Shown here one piece after another: positions 33,706 through 42,457 of a DNA stretch of 64,000 bases. Source of the stretch: Gammaproteobacteria bacterium. GTDB taxonomy: Bacteria > Pseudomonadota > Gammaproteobacteria > Burkholderiales > Gallionellaceae. Position 1 is the first letter of the stretch. Every line of letters starts with the position of its first letter. Where the stretch lies: the NCBI GenBank assembly GCA_018813765.1, contig JAHJBC010000010.1:1-64000 (forward strand), given 5' to 3'. The notes beneath the pieces are model-generated. The model was given only the letters and a program-made list of their open reading frames with translations. It was not told the DNA's origin and did no database searches. Made by a program: the position numbers and the translations under genes.

Positions 33706-35770
33706 GCGCACTTGGTCAACGGATAACCGGCCTTGCTCAATTCATCGGCAGATTTGGCCAACTCTTCAGCGGACGCCTTGGCATCCTGGGCGGAGTGGGT
33801 GTTGCTGTCCACCAGCCCGGTGATGCGCTCCAGGCTCTGCGCCACGCTTTCGCCCGCCACCGATTGCTCCCGCGAGGCGGTGGCGATGTGATCGACGCGT
33901 TCGGACACTTGCTGCGTCGCGCTCATGATCTGCTTCAGCCCATCGCCGTTCCTGCGGATCAGCGTGATGCCGCCTTCCACCTCGGTCACCGCATCCTGCA
34001 TGGATTTTACCGCTGCGCCGGAAATTGCGTTGATCTCTGCGATGGTGCTGGCGATATCCTTGGTGCTGGTCGCGGTACGTTCGGCCAGCTTGCGCACCTC
34101 GTCCGCCACCACGGCAAAGCCGCGGCCCTGCTCGCCGGCCCGCGCCGCCTCGATCGCGGCATTCAATGCCAGCAGATTGGTCTGCTCGGCGATGTCCTTG
34201 ATGGCGTTGGCGATGGCGCCGATGCGCTGGATGGATTCCCCCAGGTCGGAGATGGTCTTGCTGGAGGCCTGCACGGTGGTCGCCACCTTGCCGGTCGCCA
34301 CGATGCTGAGCTCCATGTTGGCGTTATTCTCGTCGACGATCTTCTGCATCGCCTTGGCATCGTTGAGCGAGTCCACCGCCATGCTCGCCACTTCCGCGAC
34401 GGACTGGCTGAACTGTTCCATGGTCGCGGCGATCTGTTGGATATGGTCCTGCTCGTTCACCGCATTGTCGGCCACCCCGGTTACCCTGGCGTCCATATCC
34501 TGGATGCGATCCTGCATCTTGCGCACCGGCATGACGATCTCGTCCACCATGGTGCGCAGGTAGGTCTGCATGGTCTGGATTTCGCACAACAGCGTGCCCA
34601 TCTCGTCGTGGATGGAGATATCGAGCTCGCCATCCAGATTACCCTCCATGATGTTGCGGAACTCCCTGTCAACGGCGGCAGCCGGACTGCGCACATAACG
34701 TCTCACGCAATAGCCGATGAAGAAGAACAGGAAGACATGCAATGCGACCTGCCCCAGCACGGTCTGCATCTCCATGCGGTTGATGCGGTCGAGATCCGGT
34801 TGCAGGTTGATCTCCACGTCGGATGCGCCGAGCACCGTACCTTCGGGAGACTGGTGACAGCCGGTACAGTCGGTACCGTGGAAATCCTTGCTCGCCTGAT
34901 AGGGAGTGATCACGCGCAGGATGTGGTTGCCGCGCTCATCCTTCTTGAAGCTTATGTTGGTCTGCTTGCTGTCGATCACCCGGCGCTGCAACTCGTCCTT
35001 GATCTTCTCCTCGGGCAAGCCTTCGCCGTACAGGTCGATCACCGGCTTGGCACGCACCAGTTGTACCGATTTCACGTTTATGCCGGAACTGACCTTGCGG
35101 ATGAGCAACTGGCGGTTGCTGGTCTCGCCGATCTGGCCGGTCACCATCAGCATGTTGGCGCTGTCGATGATCTCGTTGGCCAGTTGGGCGCCCTTTTCCT
35201 CCGCCAGCGTCTTCGACTCCTCGCGCATATTGGCCGAAATGAACACCTGCGCCGCCGACAACACGATCACCAGCGAGGTCTGGATCAGGAATTGCAGCTT
35301 GGAGGTCAGCGACCAGTTTTTGAACTTGTAGCGTTCGAAAGCGGACACGACCTGTGCGCCGGACTGGTTCAGTCCGCGATACAGCGCTTCCGCCTCCGCC
35401 ACCTGCTCGCGCGTGGGTTGGCGGCGCACCGAAACGTAGCCGATGATGCTGCCGTTCTCGAGAATGGGCGCGACCGTGGCGCGCACCCAGTAGTGGTCGC
35501 CGTTCTTGCAGCGGTTCTTTACCAGGCCGCGCCAGGGGCGCTCTTCCTTCAGCGTATCCCACAGCCACTTGAATGCCTGCGGCGGCAGTCGGGATGGCGC
35601 ACGATGTTGTGGCTCTTGCCGATCAGTTCCTCGCGCGCGTATCCCGAGATATCGACGAACGCGTCGTTGGCGTAGGTGATGATGCCTTTGGTGTCGGTCT
35701 TGGAGACCAGTACCGTGTCCACCGGAAACGGCACTTCCTTTTGCGACACATAAGCGTTCTTGTTCTGCAT
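33678..35770 (-). pseudogene. Aer-like chemoreceptor with PAS domain and haem motif, split by a one-base frameshift
   Basis: The first 61 codons or so (from 35770) encode a PAS domain ([31 protein letters not shown]). The frame then shifts near 35587/35588, where Aer-type genes read [15 protein letters not shown]: one base (the A of that Met codon) seems missing. The second frame then runs to 33678. Rejoined, the product has 697 residues: PAS, a membrane region, a periplasmic-like domain with CTGCH (c-type haem motif, codons near 34856-34870), a second helix, HAMP-like region and the signalling hairpin. It is either a recent pseudogene or a sequencing error. It heads no operon: mcp genes precede it by 9 bp. 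Confidence 0.85.
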
Positions 35771-35779
35771 TTTGTCCTC

Positions 35780-37411
35780 CTACACCCTGAAACGGGCGAC
35801 CGCATCCTGCAATTCGACGCCCATACCCTCAAGTTCACCGATATCGCGTCCGGTCTGCTCGATCGCGACATGGTTGCTTTCAGCCATCTTTGCAATCTGC
35901 TCGACGTTGTGCGCGATCTCGCTGCTGGCCCTGCCCTGCTCGGCGACGGATACGGCGATCTCGCCGACCCCGACGTTCGATTCCCTGACCGCCGCACCCG
36001 CTTCTTTCAGCACGGCGGACATCTTTTCGACATGCTTGCGCGTGGTTTGCAACGACTGCACCCCGGAAGAGATGGCGTGCTCCACGCGACCTGATTTCTC
36101 GTCCAGCTTGCTGGTCACGTTGTCGATCTCGGTGGCCGACTGGGCGGATTTTTCCGCCAGCTTGCGCACCTCGTCCGCCACCACTGCGAAGCCGCGTCCC
36201 TGCTCGCCGGCGCGCGCCGCCTCGATCGCCGCATTCAGCGCCAACAGGTTGGTCTGGTTGGCGATATCCTTGACCTGCTGCGTCATGTTGGCGATGGTGC
36301 GTGCGCTTTCGACGAATTCGTTGGCTGCCTGCGCGATCTCGTCCACCGCGCTCTCGATGCTGTGTATCTCGCGCACCATCTCGGCCACGCTGCGGTTGCC
36401 TTCCTCGGTCTGCTGCAAGCTCTTCTCCGACAGGCCGTGCACCACCTGTGTGTTCTCCGCCACCGAATTGATGCTGGCTGTCACCGCTTCCACGGCCGAT
36501 GCGGTGGTGGAAGCGGCCACGCTCTGCGACTGCGAACTTTCGGTGATGTCGGCCGAGGTGGCGGCGATGCGGCTGGTGGTTTTGCTCACCCGTTCCGCGT
36601 TGTTCAATACCTGCCGGATGATGCCGGTGAAACCTTCGATCAGCGCATTGAAGGCGACCGCCGCCTGCCCGATCTCGTCCTTGCTGCGCACCGTCACCCG
36701 GCGTGTCAGGTCGCCGTCCGCCTGGATCGCCAGCATGGTCTGCTGCAGCTCACGGGTCGGCCGCGTCACCTGGTTGATCAGCCAGCCGATTACGAAGAAC
36801 AGCAGTAACTGGATCACCAGTTGCCCGCCCCACAGGATGGCGCTGCCCCGGTTCATTGCATCGTACTCGGCAGTCATATCCATGCTGACGCTGACCGCGC
36901 CGATCACTGAGCCGTCAGGTACGGTATGGCACATCAGGCAGTTGGTGCCGGTGCCGCGAAAATTCCCGGAAGCGATGAAGGGCACGACCACGCGCAGCGC
37001 CTTCTTGCCCTGCACTTCGGACAGACCAGACTGCGCCTCGCCCGAGGACAAAGCGTTCCTGTCCATCTCGTCGGCAGCCTGCTCGGCGGCCAGGCCGGAG
37101 CCGAACTGGTCTATCAGCGTCTTGCTGCGGATGACGCGCAGATCCAGCACCTTGTCCGATGCGCCCATCTTTTTAACGAACTGGGCACGCTGCTCCGTAT
37201 CGCTGATGGTGCCGTTCAGCATCATCATGTTGAGTCCGTTGAACACGCCGTCGGCGGGGATGGCGGCGCGGTTCTTTGCATCTTCCAGCACGCGCATCTC
37301 GTACTGGTCGAAGGCCCAGCGTTGCGCGCCGACCAGCACCAGCAGCAGCAGCAACTGGATGGGAATCTGCAGTTTGTTCCTTATGGAAAGGGCACTCCAC
37401 CATTCGCTCAT
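35780..37411 (-). CDS. Chemoreceptor with periplasmic c-type haem motif (copy 2)
   Basis: From the ATG at 37411 (AGGTG upstream) this is 543 residues. A membrane helix lies at about 14-32, then a periplasmic domain of about 150 residues with CLMCH at 158-162 ([20 protein letters not shown]), a second helix at about 190-212, HAMP, and a signalling domain ([20 protein letters not shown]). CxxCH after Sec export can bind c-type haem; similar sensor domains occur in Geobacter receptors. A redox or oxygen signal is inferred. It is about as long as, and clearly paralogous to, the next receptor. A GTG at 37420 is an alternative start. Confidence 0.9.
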   Translation of the reverse strand: MSEWWSALSIRNKLQIPIQLLLLLVLVGAQRWAFDQYEMRVLEDAKNRAAIPADGVFNGLNMMMLNGTISDTEQRAQFVKKMGASDKVLDLRVIRSKTLIDQFGSGLAAEQAADEMDRNALSSGEAQSGLSEVQGKKALRVVVPFIASGNFRGTGTNCLMCHTVPDGSVIGAVSVSMDMTAEYDAMNRGSAILWGGQLVIQLLLFFVIGWLINQVTRPTRELQQTMLAIQADGDLTRRVTVRSKDEIGQAAVAFNALIEGFTGIIRQVLNNAERVSKTTSRIAATSADITESSQSQSVAASTTASAVEAVTASINSVAENTQVVHGLSEKSLQQTEEGNRSVAEMVREIHSIESAVDEIAQAANEFVESARTIANMTQQVKDIANQTNLLALNAAIEAARAGEQGRGFAVVADEVRKLAEKSAQSATEIDNVTSKLDEKSGRVEHAISSGVQSLQTTRKHVEKMSAVLKEAGAAVRESNVGVGEIAVSVAEQGRASSEIAHNVEQIAKMAESNHVAIEQTGRDIGELEGMGVELQDAVARFRV

Positions 37412-37449
37412 TTTGATCACCTGTCCGGATTCGTTATTGATGGCAACCG

Positions 37450-39075
37450 TCAGACCTTGAATCGTCCGATGGTGTTGTTCAAATTCTCCGCCAGATCCTC
37501 CATCGTTTTCACCGCGCCGACGGTGCGCTTCACCACGTCATTGCTGCGGCTGGCCATCCCGGCGATCTGGTCGATGTTGCGGGCGATGTCCTGGCTGGCA
37601 TCGCGCTGCTTGTTGATGGAGCTGGAGATATCCTCCAGTCCGCGATTCACGCTGTCCACCGAGGCATTCGCCTCGACCAGCACAGCGGTCACTTCGCGGA
37701 TGTGATCCTGGCTGCTTTGCAGGGCGCCCAGTCCGCGCTGCACGGTCTTTTCCACATGGCCGGATTGCGCACCCAGCGTTTTCGTCACCTCGTCGATCTG
37801 CGAGGCCGACTGCGCTGATTTCTCCGCCAGCTTGCGCACCTCGTCAGCGACCACGGCAAATCCGCGGCCCTGCTCGCCGGCGCGCGCCGCCTCGATGGCT
37901 GCGTTCAACGCCAGCAGATTGGTCTGCTCGGCGATGTCGCGCACCTGCTGCGTCATGTTGGTGATGCTCTGCGTATTGTTGACGAACTCGCCCACGGCAG
38001 TGGCGATCTCCTTGACCGAACTCTCGACACGTTCGAGTTCTTGCATCATTTCCTGCAGGCTCTGCTGGCCGCGGTTGGCACGCTCCAGGCTCTCGTTCGA
38101 CAGCTTGGCCACCTGGTCGGTGCCTTCGGCGACATGCGCGATGCTGGCGCTGACCTGCTCCACGGCAGCCGAGGTGGCGGCCGCGGTATCGCTCTGTTGC
38201 TGCGCGCTTTGCGCCAGTTGCTCGGCATCCTGGGCCAGCGAGTGTGCGGCGGCAGCCACCTCATGGGCATGGCCGTCAACCTGCGTGACGATGCTCTGGA
38301 AGCTGCCGGTAAGATCGTTGAATACCTTGGCCGTGGTGCCGATCTCGTCTTCGCTGCGCACCACGACGCGCTTGGAAAGATCGCCGTCGGCCTGCATGGC
38401 CTGCATGGCCTGCTGCAATTCGCGTGTCGGTCTGACCACGACGCCGATCAGCCAGCCGATGCCAAAGTAAAGGAACACCTGCACCGCGATCTGTGCGGCC
38501 CACAACGCCGTATTGACCCTGCCGATCACTGCCATCTCGTCGGAGATGTCCACGGTGATACTGGCGGCGCCATTGACCGTGCCCTCCGGCACGCTGTGGC
38601 ACATCAGGCAATTGGTGCCGCGAAAGTCGCTCATGGCGATGAACGGCACCACCACGCGCAGGGACTGCGCGCCGTTCTTCACCTGCATGCCGGAATGCTC
38701 CTTGCCCGTCGATAGCACTTGCCTGTCCATCTCGTCCACTGGCTGCTCGGACGGCAGGCCGGGGCCGTACTGGTCCTGTACTGGCTTGTTGCGGATGACG
38801 CGCAATTCCTGCACCTTGTCGGAGGCGCCCATTTTGTTGACGAACAGAGTGCGCTGGTCGGCATCGCTGATGATGCCGTTGAGCATGAGCATGTTGAGTC
38901 CGTTCAGCACGCCGTCGGCGGAGACTGCCGCCTTCTGGCGCGCCTCCTCAAGCACGCGCACTTCGAACTTGTCCATCGCCGTACGTTGCGCCGTGATCAT
39001 GATGACCAGCAGGATGAGCTGGATCGGGAACTGCAACTTGTTTTTCAGCGACAGTTTGCTCCACCATGTGTTCAT
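37450..39075 (-). CDS. Chemoreceptor with periplasmic c-type haem motif (copy 3)
   Basis: The start at 39075 has GGAGGAG 5 bp upstream and gives 541 residues; the longer open frame upstream is non-coding. Layout: helix at about 13-33, periplasmic domain with CLMCH at 156-160 ([20 protein letters not shown]), helix at about 190-214, HAMP, and the signalling hairpin ([20 protein letters not shown]). It is the first gene after the FliA promoter at 39134-39160, so it probably leads the receptor/cheV/cheY/cheZ/cheA transcript. Confidence 0.92.
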   Translation of the reverse strand: MNTWWSKLSLKNKLQFPIQLILLVIMITAQRTAMDKFEVRVLEEARQKAAVSADGVLNGLNMLMLNGIISDADQRTLFVNKMGASDKVQELRVIRNKPVQDQYGPGLPSEQPVDEMDRQVLSTGKEHSGMQVKNGAQSLRVVVPFIAMSDFRGTNCLMCHSVPEGTVNGAASITVDISDEMAVIGRVNTALWAAQIAVQVFLYFGIGWLIGVVVRPTRELQQAMQAMQADGDLSKRVVVRSEDEIGTTAKVFNDLTGSFQSIVTQVDGHAHEVAAAAHSLAQDAEQLAQSAQQQSDTAAATSAAVEQVSASIAHVAEGTDQVAKLSNESLERANRGQQSLQEMMQELERVESSVKEIATAVGEFVNNTQSITNMTQQVRDIAEQTNLLALNAAIEAARAGEQGRGFAVVADEVRKLAEKSAQSASQIDEVTKTLGAQSGHVEKTVQRGLGALQSSQDHIREVTAVLVEANASVDSVNRGLEDISSSINKQRDASQDIARNIDQIAGMASRSNDVVKRTVGAVKTMEDLAENLNNTIGRFKV

Positions 39076-39133
39076 GTTTTCTCCTCCGCCTTCACGTCCT
39101 GTGTTCGACCGTTTTGTGTCGACTCTGCGTTCC

Positions 39134-39160
39134 TTAGCGGCAACATGCCGCGATACTTTA
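39134..39160 (-). promoter_or_regulatory. Sigma-28 (FliA) promoter for the receptor and che operon
   Basis: On the minus strand TAAAGTAT (39153-39160), an 11-bp spacer and GCCGCTAA (39134-39141) differ from the FliA consensus at one base in each box. The -35 starts at the TAA stop codon of motB (39158-39160). It lies 59 bp before the first receptor start. Confidence 0.85.
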
Positions 39161-40198
39161 ATCTCCGGACTGCGCAGGCCCTGCCTGAGCGTCGCTTCGT
39201 GCAACTTCCGCCGAAGTTTCAACCTCGGCCGGAAGCGGCTTGGCCATGGCGACGCCCGAGGCTGCATCCAGCGGCGTCTCTTCCAGCTCCTCGCCGGTCT
39301 CGGCATCGATATCGACGCTGCCGCCATCCTTCAACGCTGCCTCCTCTGCCCTTTTGTTCATGACGATGATGCTGATACGACGATTGATCGGATTGAGCGG
39401 CTGCGCCTTGTCGAACAGCACGGCTGACGACAGTCCCACCACGCGCACGATCTTGTCTTCCGCCAACCCGCCCTTGATCATCTCGCGGCGCGAGGCGTTG
39501 CTTCGATCAGCCGACAGTTCCCAGTTGCTGTAGCGCCCGTCCTTGGTCACATAAGGCTGGGCGTCGGTATGCCCGGAAAGGCTGATCTTGTTGGGCATGT
39601 CGTTCAACATGGCGCCGAGCGCACTCAGGATGTCCTTGGTATATTCCTCCAGGTCGGCACTGCCGCTCTGGAACATGGGGCGGTTCTTCTCGTCCACGAT
39701 CTGCACGCGCAACCCTTCGGAAGTGAGGTCGAGCAGGATCTGGTCCTTGAATTTCTTCAGCTTGGCATTACCCTCTATCGTCTTTTCGATATTGGCCTTC
39801 AGCTCCTTGAGCTTTTCCAGTTCCCTGATGCGTTCCATGCGCAGGAACTCCTGCCGGGTGGCCTTGAGGCTGATAACCTTCTCTTCCGGCGGCAGCTCGC
39901 CCGATTTCACCTGGCCTTCGCTGCGCGTCAGGTCCTGACCGCCGCCCTTGATGATGCTGGAACTGTCGCCGCTGCCGGTGCCGCCCATCAGTGCCACCTT
40001 GAGCGGCGTCTTGAAATATTCGGAGATGCCTTCCAGGTCGCCCTTCGCAGTCGAGCCCAGCAGCCACATCAACAGGAAGAACGCCATCATCGCCGTGACG
40101 AAGTCGGCATAAGCGATCTTCCAGGCGCCGCCGTGATGGCCGCCGGTCACCTTCTTGATGCGCTTGATGACGATGGGTCTTTTTTCTTCCTTGGACAT
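39158..40198 (-). CDS. motB: Flagellar motor stator protein MotB
   Basis: MotB anchors the stator to peptidoglycan. The 346 residues have a basic N-terminus, one membrane helix at about 29-48 with proton-carrying Asp32 ([20 protein letters not shown]), a long charged linker, and an OmpA-like domain at about 170-300 ([47 protein letters not shown]). A Glu/Ala-rich tail follows. It lies 30 bp after motA. Its stop codon is part of a FliA promoter. Confidence 0.96.
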   Translation of the reverse strand: MSKEEKRPIVIKRIKKVTGGHHGGAWKIAYADFVTAMMAFFLLMWLLGSTAKGDLEGISEYFKTPLKVALMGGTGSGDSSSIIKGGGQDLTRSEGQVKSGELPPEEKVISLKATRQEFLRMERIRELEKLKELKANIEKTIEGNAKLKKFKDQILLDLTSEGLRVQIVDEKNRPMFQSGSADLEEYTKDILSALGAMLNDMPNKISLSGHTDAQPYVTKDGRYSNWELSADRSNASRREMIKGGLAEDKIVRVVGLSSAVLFDKAQPLNPINRRISIIVMNKRAEEAALKDGGSVDIDAETGEELEETPLDAASGVAMAKPLPAEVETSAEVARSDAQAGPAQSGD

Positions 40199-40228
40199 GT
40201 TCTTTTGTCGTCCCGGCTGTTATCGTGC

Positions 40229-41083
40229 TTAACGTTTCTGTTTGACGTGCTCTTCCAGTTCAACGAAGCCTGGACGCACGGCCGAGTTCAACACCTTGCG
40301 CCCGAATTCCACCGCCATCGCGGGGGCATAGCCATTCAGGTTGGCCAGCAGCACAACCTTCACCGCGTGGTACATCTTGCTGTTCTCCTCGGCCTTCTGT
40401 TCCAGCAAAGTACCCAGCGGGCCGACGAAACCGTAGGCCAGCAGGATGCCGAGGAAGGTACCCACCAGCGCGTGCGCGATCAGGATGCCCAGTTCGGCAG
40501 GCGGGATGCCGACCGATTCCATGGTGTGCACCACGCCCATCACCGCCGCCACGATGCCGAACGCCGGCATCGCATCGCCCATCTTTGCGACCACATGCGA
40601 AGACACCAGCGCTTCGTGGTGGTGGGTCTCGATCTCGATGTCCATCAGGTTCTCGATCTCCATGGCGTTGAGATTGCCGCTCACCATGATGCGCAGGTAA
40701 TCGGTCATGAACTCGACCACATGATGGTCGGCCAGCACCTTGGGATATTTGGCGAACACCGGACTTTCCTGCGGGTTTTCGACATCGTTCTCGATGGACA
40801 TCAACCCTTCCTTGCGCACTTTGCCGAGCAGTTCGTACAGCAGCGCCATCAGCTCCATGTAGTTCTCTTTGGTGTATTTGGAGCCCTTCAGCACGGTCGG
40901 CAGATCGCGCAACGTGGCCTTGATCGCTTTGCCGTTATTCCCCACAAAGAATGAACCAAGTGCAGCGCCGCCGATCATCAGCAACTCCACGGGCTGGAAC
41001 AAGGCCCCCATATGTCCGCCGGCAAGGGCGAAGCCTCCGAACACAGAGGCTGCGACGACGATATATCCCAGTATGACCAGCAT
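40229..41083 (-). CDS. motA: Flagellar motor stator protein MotA
   Basis: MotA forms the proton channel with MotB. The 284 residues have helices near 2-20, 33-50, 168-190 and 200-222. Conserved channel segments are MPAFGIVAAVMGVVHTMESV and ALVGTFLGILLAYGFVGPLG. The cytoplasmic loop carries the rotor-contacting charges. It is read after the flhDC terminator, probably from the FliA promoter at 41250-41276. Confidence 0.96.
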   Translation of the reverse strand: MLVILGYIVVAASVFGGFALAGGHMGALFQPVELLMIGGAALGSFFVGNNGKAIKATLRDLPTVLKGSKYTKENYMELMALLYELLGKVRKEGLMSIENDVENPQESPVFAKYPKVLADHHVVEFMTDYLRIMVSGNLNAMEIENLMDIEIETHHHEALVSSHVVAKMGDAMPAFGIVAAVMGVVHTMESVGIPPAELGILIAHALVGTFLGILLAYGFVGPLGTLLEQKAEENSKMYHAVKVVLLANLNGYAPAMAVEFGRKVLNSAVRPGFVELEEHVKQKR

Positions 41084-41215
41084 GATTCCGCTCTCCCTAA
41101 AACGCGTGTTTGCCGAGGTTCAACGATAGCATCCTAGCGGCTGGAAATTCCATCCATGCGCCAAATAAGCGGGGAAATCCGTCCATCCTCGGCTACTCCC
41201 GTTACTCCGGACGCA

Positions 41216-41257
41216 AAAACGCCGCCACTGCTGATACCGTGCATCAGAAGTAGCGGC
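41216..41257 (-). terminator. flhDC terminator that overlaps a FliA promoter
   Basis: On the minus strand arms 41257-41243 and 41235-41221 (15 bp, one G-U pair and one mismatch) with a 7-base loop are followed by GTTTTTG. It lies 17 bp after the flhC stop. Its 5' arm contains the -10 box of the promoter at 41250-41276. Confidence 0.8.
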
Positions 41258-41276
41258 GCGACAAGGGATTACTTTA
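41250..41276 (-). promoter_or_regulatory. Candidate sigma-28 (FliA) promoter for motAB
   Basis: TAAAGTAA (41269-41276), an 11-bp spacer and GCCGCTAC (41250-41257) match the FliA consensus at 6 of 8 positions in each box. The -35 starts in the flhC stop codon TAA (41274-41276). A transcript from here would begin near 41243 and so lack the 5' arm of the terminator it overlaps. Confidence 0.7.
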
Positions 41277-41816
41277 GGCGACAGCCACTTCTGTCAACAT
41301 TGCCTTTTTCGTCTTGCCAGCGCGCGAAGGCGGACGGCAGATGCCGCAGGTGTAGTCACCGCACAGCTCGTTGGTGTGCACCACGAAATCGCCGCCGCAT
41401 TCCTTGCAAGTGGTCAGTTGCAGCATGTTCGCCTCGAAGAAGCGGATCAGGAACCAGGCGCGCGTGATGCTCAGCTCCGGTTCGCCCATCGATATCTTCA
41501 CCTGTTCCAGATACAGCCGGTAGCTCTTGATCAGCGCCTCCACGCCGGACACGCCCGCATGCTTAAGCAGGTAGCGATGTATGCCCATGAACAGGGAGGA
41601 ATGGATGTTGGGCGACCAACTCATGAACCAGTCGGTGGAATACGGCAGCATGCCCTTGGAAGGCGACTCGCCCTTGACTTCCTTGTACAGGCGCAACAGT
41701 CGCTCGCGGCTCAACGCGGTCTCTTCCTGCAACAGCTGCAACCGCGCGCCCAGATTGATCAAATCCACCGCGATCTGTATCTCGCGCGCCTCGTTCACTA
41801 CGCTCTTGTTCCGCAT
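41274..41816 (-). CDS. flhC: Flagellar master regulator subunit FlhC
   Basis: FlhC with FlhD activates class 2 flagellar promoters with sigma-70. The 180-residue protein has the helical DNA-binding body (LLQEETALSRERLLRLYKEV) and the zinc site Cys137, Cys140, Cys157 and Cys160 (TTCKECGGDF, DYTCGICRPP). Length is slightly under E. coli FlhC (192). It follows flhD by 12 bp. Its stop codon is shared with a candidate FliA promoter. Confidence 0.96.
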   Translation of the reverse strand: MRNKSVVNEAREIQIAVDLINLGARLQLLQEETALSRERLLRLYKEVKGESPSKGMLPYSTDWFMSWSPNIHSSLFMGIHRYLLKHAGVSGVEALIKSYRLYLEQVKISMGEPELSITRAWFLIRFFEANMLQLTTCKECGGDFVVHTNELCGDYTCGICRPPSRAGKTKKAMLTEVAVA

Positions 41817-41828
41817 GATGCCTCCCGC

Positions 41829-42149
41829 TCAGACTGCCAGCGCTTCGGCAGGCTGTCCCGCCATCAGGATGGCGGCATGGGCCTGAGACATCATCCGATC
41901 CTTGTTGTAGTCGGTGATCATGTTGAGCAGCAGTCGCTCGTCGAAGCGGAAGCGGCACAGCAGCATATTCGATGCCGCCATCTTGAGCAGTTGCGCAGGC
42001 GACAATCCGACGATGAGATCGGCGAGCTCTTCGCTCACCCCCAGCCGGAAGATGGCCCCGGCCTTGTCGTCGCGGATCATCTGCTGCGCCAGCAGCATGT
42101 ATGACAGATTGGCTTCCTTGATTTCCTCGTGCATCTGATTCGTGTTCAT
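41829..42149 (-). CDS. flhD: Flagellar master regulator subunit FlhD
   Basis: FlhD is the partner of FlhC in the heterohexameric activator. From the ATG at 42149 (AGGGGA 5 bp upstream) it has 106 residues, all helical, with the family segments EEIKEANLSYMLLAQQMIRD, FRLGVSEELADLIVGLSPAQ and MAASNMLLCRFRFDERLLLN. The open frame upstream is leader. The 308-bp region before it (42150-42457) carries a weak terminator-like hairpin (42217-42241), a strong terminator and a FliA promoter facing flhD. Confidence 0.95.
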   Translation of the reverse strand: MNTNQMHEEIKEANLSYMLLAQQMIRDDKAGAIFRLGVSEELADLIVGLSPAQLLKMAASNMLLCRFRFDERLLLNMITDYNKDRMMSQAHAAILMAGQPAEALAV

Positions 42150-42216
42150 GGCGGTCCCCTCGCTTAAACATGTTGATGTCTTGTTACGACGGTTGCATTC
42201 TCGGGGAGGAAGCGCA

Positions 42217-42241
42217 AGGAAAAAATCGGAGGTCTTCCGAT
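42217..42241 (-). terminator. Weak terminator-like hairpin in the flhD leader
   Basis: On the minus strand ATCGGA-AGACC-TCCGAT followed by TTTTT forms a 6-bp stem with a T-run, about 70 bp before the flhD start. It could attenuate transcription into flhDC. The stem is short, so this is tentative. Confidence 0.4.
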
Positions 42242-42263
42242 TATCGTGTAGGAAAAACACCTA

Positions 42264-42318
42264 CAACAAAAACGCCGAAGTACCCTTGTTCAAGCAAGCG
42301 AACAAGGGCAACTTCGGC
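42264..42318 (-). terminator. Strong terminator upstream of flhD
   Basis: On the minus strand arms 42318-42300 and 42291-42274 (18-19 bp, one mismatch and one bulge) with an 8-base loop are followed by GTTTTTGTTG. It should stop transcripts coming from the FliA promoter at 42364-42390 before flhD. Confidence 0.8.
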
Positions 42319-42357
42319 TTGTACGACCTTCCGCGAGGGGACGCAGTCTTCCGTACG
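42264..42357 (-). ncRNA. Candidate FliA-dependent small RNA upstream of flhD
   Basis: Between a near-consensus FliA promoter (-10 at 42364-42371) and a strong terminator (to 42264) lies about 94 bp without a plausible open reading frame. Expected start is near 42357. The 5' part has short complementary ends (GTACG near 42352 and CGTAC near 42322), then the terminator hairpin. Promoter and terminator are seen; the RNA itself is inferred. Confidence 0.5.
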
Positions 42358-42363
42358 AGCTAT

Positions 42364-42390
42364 GTATCGGCAAGGATTTGGGAAACTTTA
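42364..42390 (-). promoter_or_regulatory. Sigma-28 (FliA) promoter upstream of flhD
   Basis: TAAAGTTT (42383-42390), an 11-bp spacer and GCCGATAC (42364-42371) match the FliA consensus except the last base. It faces flhDC but a strong terminator lies about 45 bp beyond its expected start. Confidence 0.88.
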
Positions 42391-42437
42391 GGGGAAAAAC
42401 GAAAAAAACTTTCATTCACATACAAAAAATGCTATAT

Positions 42438-42456
42438 CACATTGAATATCAATGTG
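42438..42456. promoter_or_regulatory. Perfect 19-bp palindrome just after the GT-C gene
   Basis: CACATTGA (42438-42445), three bases, TCAATGTG (42449-42456). It starts right after the stop codon of the membrane protein gene and a run of six T follows 11 bp further on. It could be part of a terminator or an operator. Confidence 0.5.
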
Positions 42457-42457
42457 T

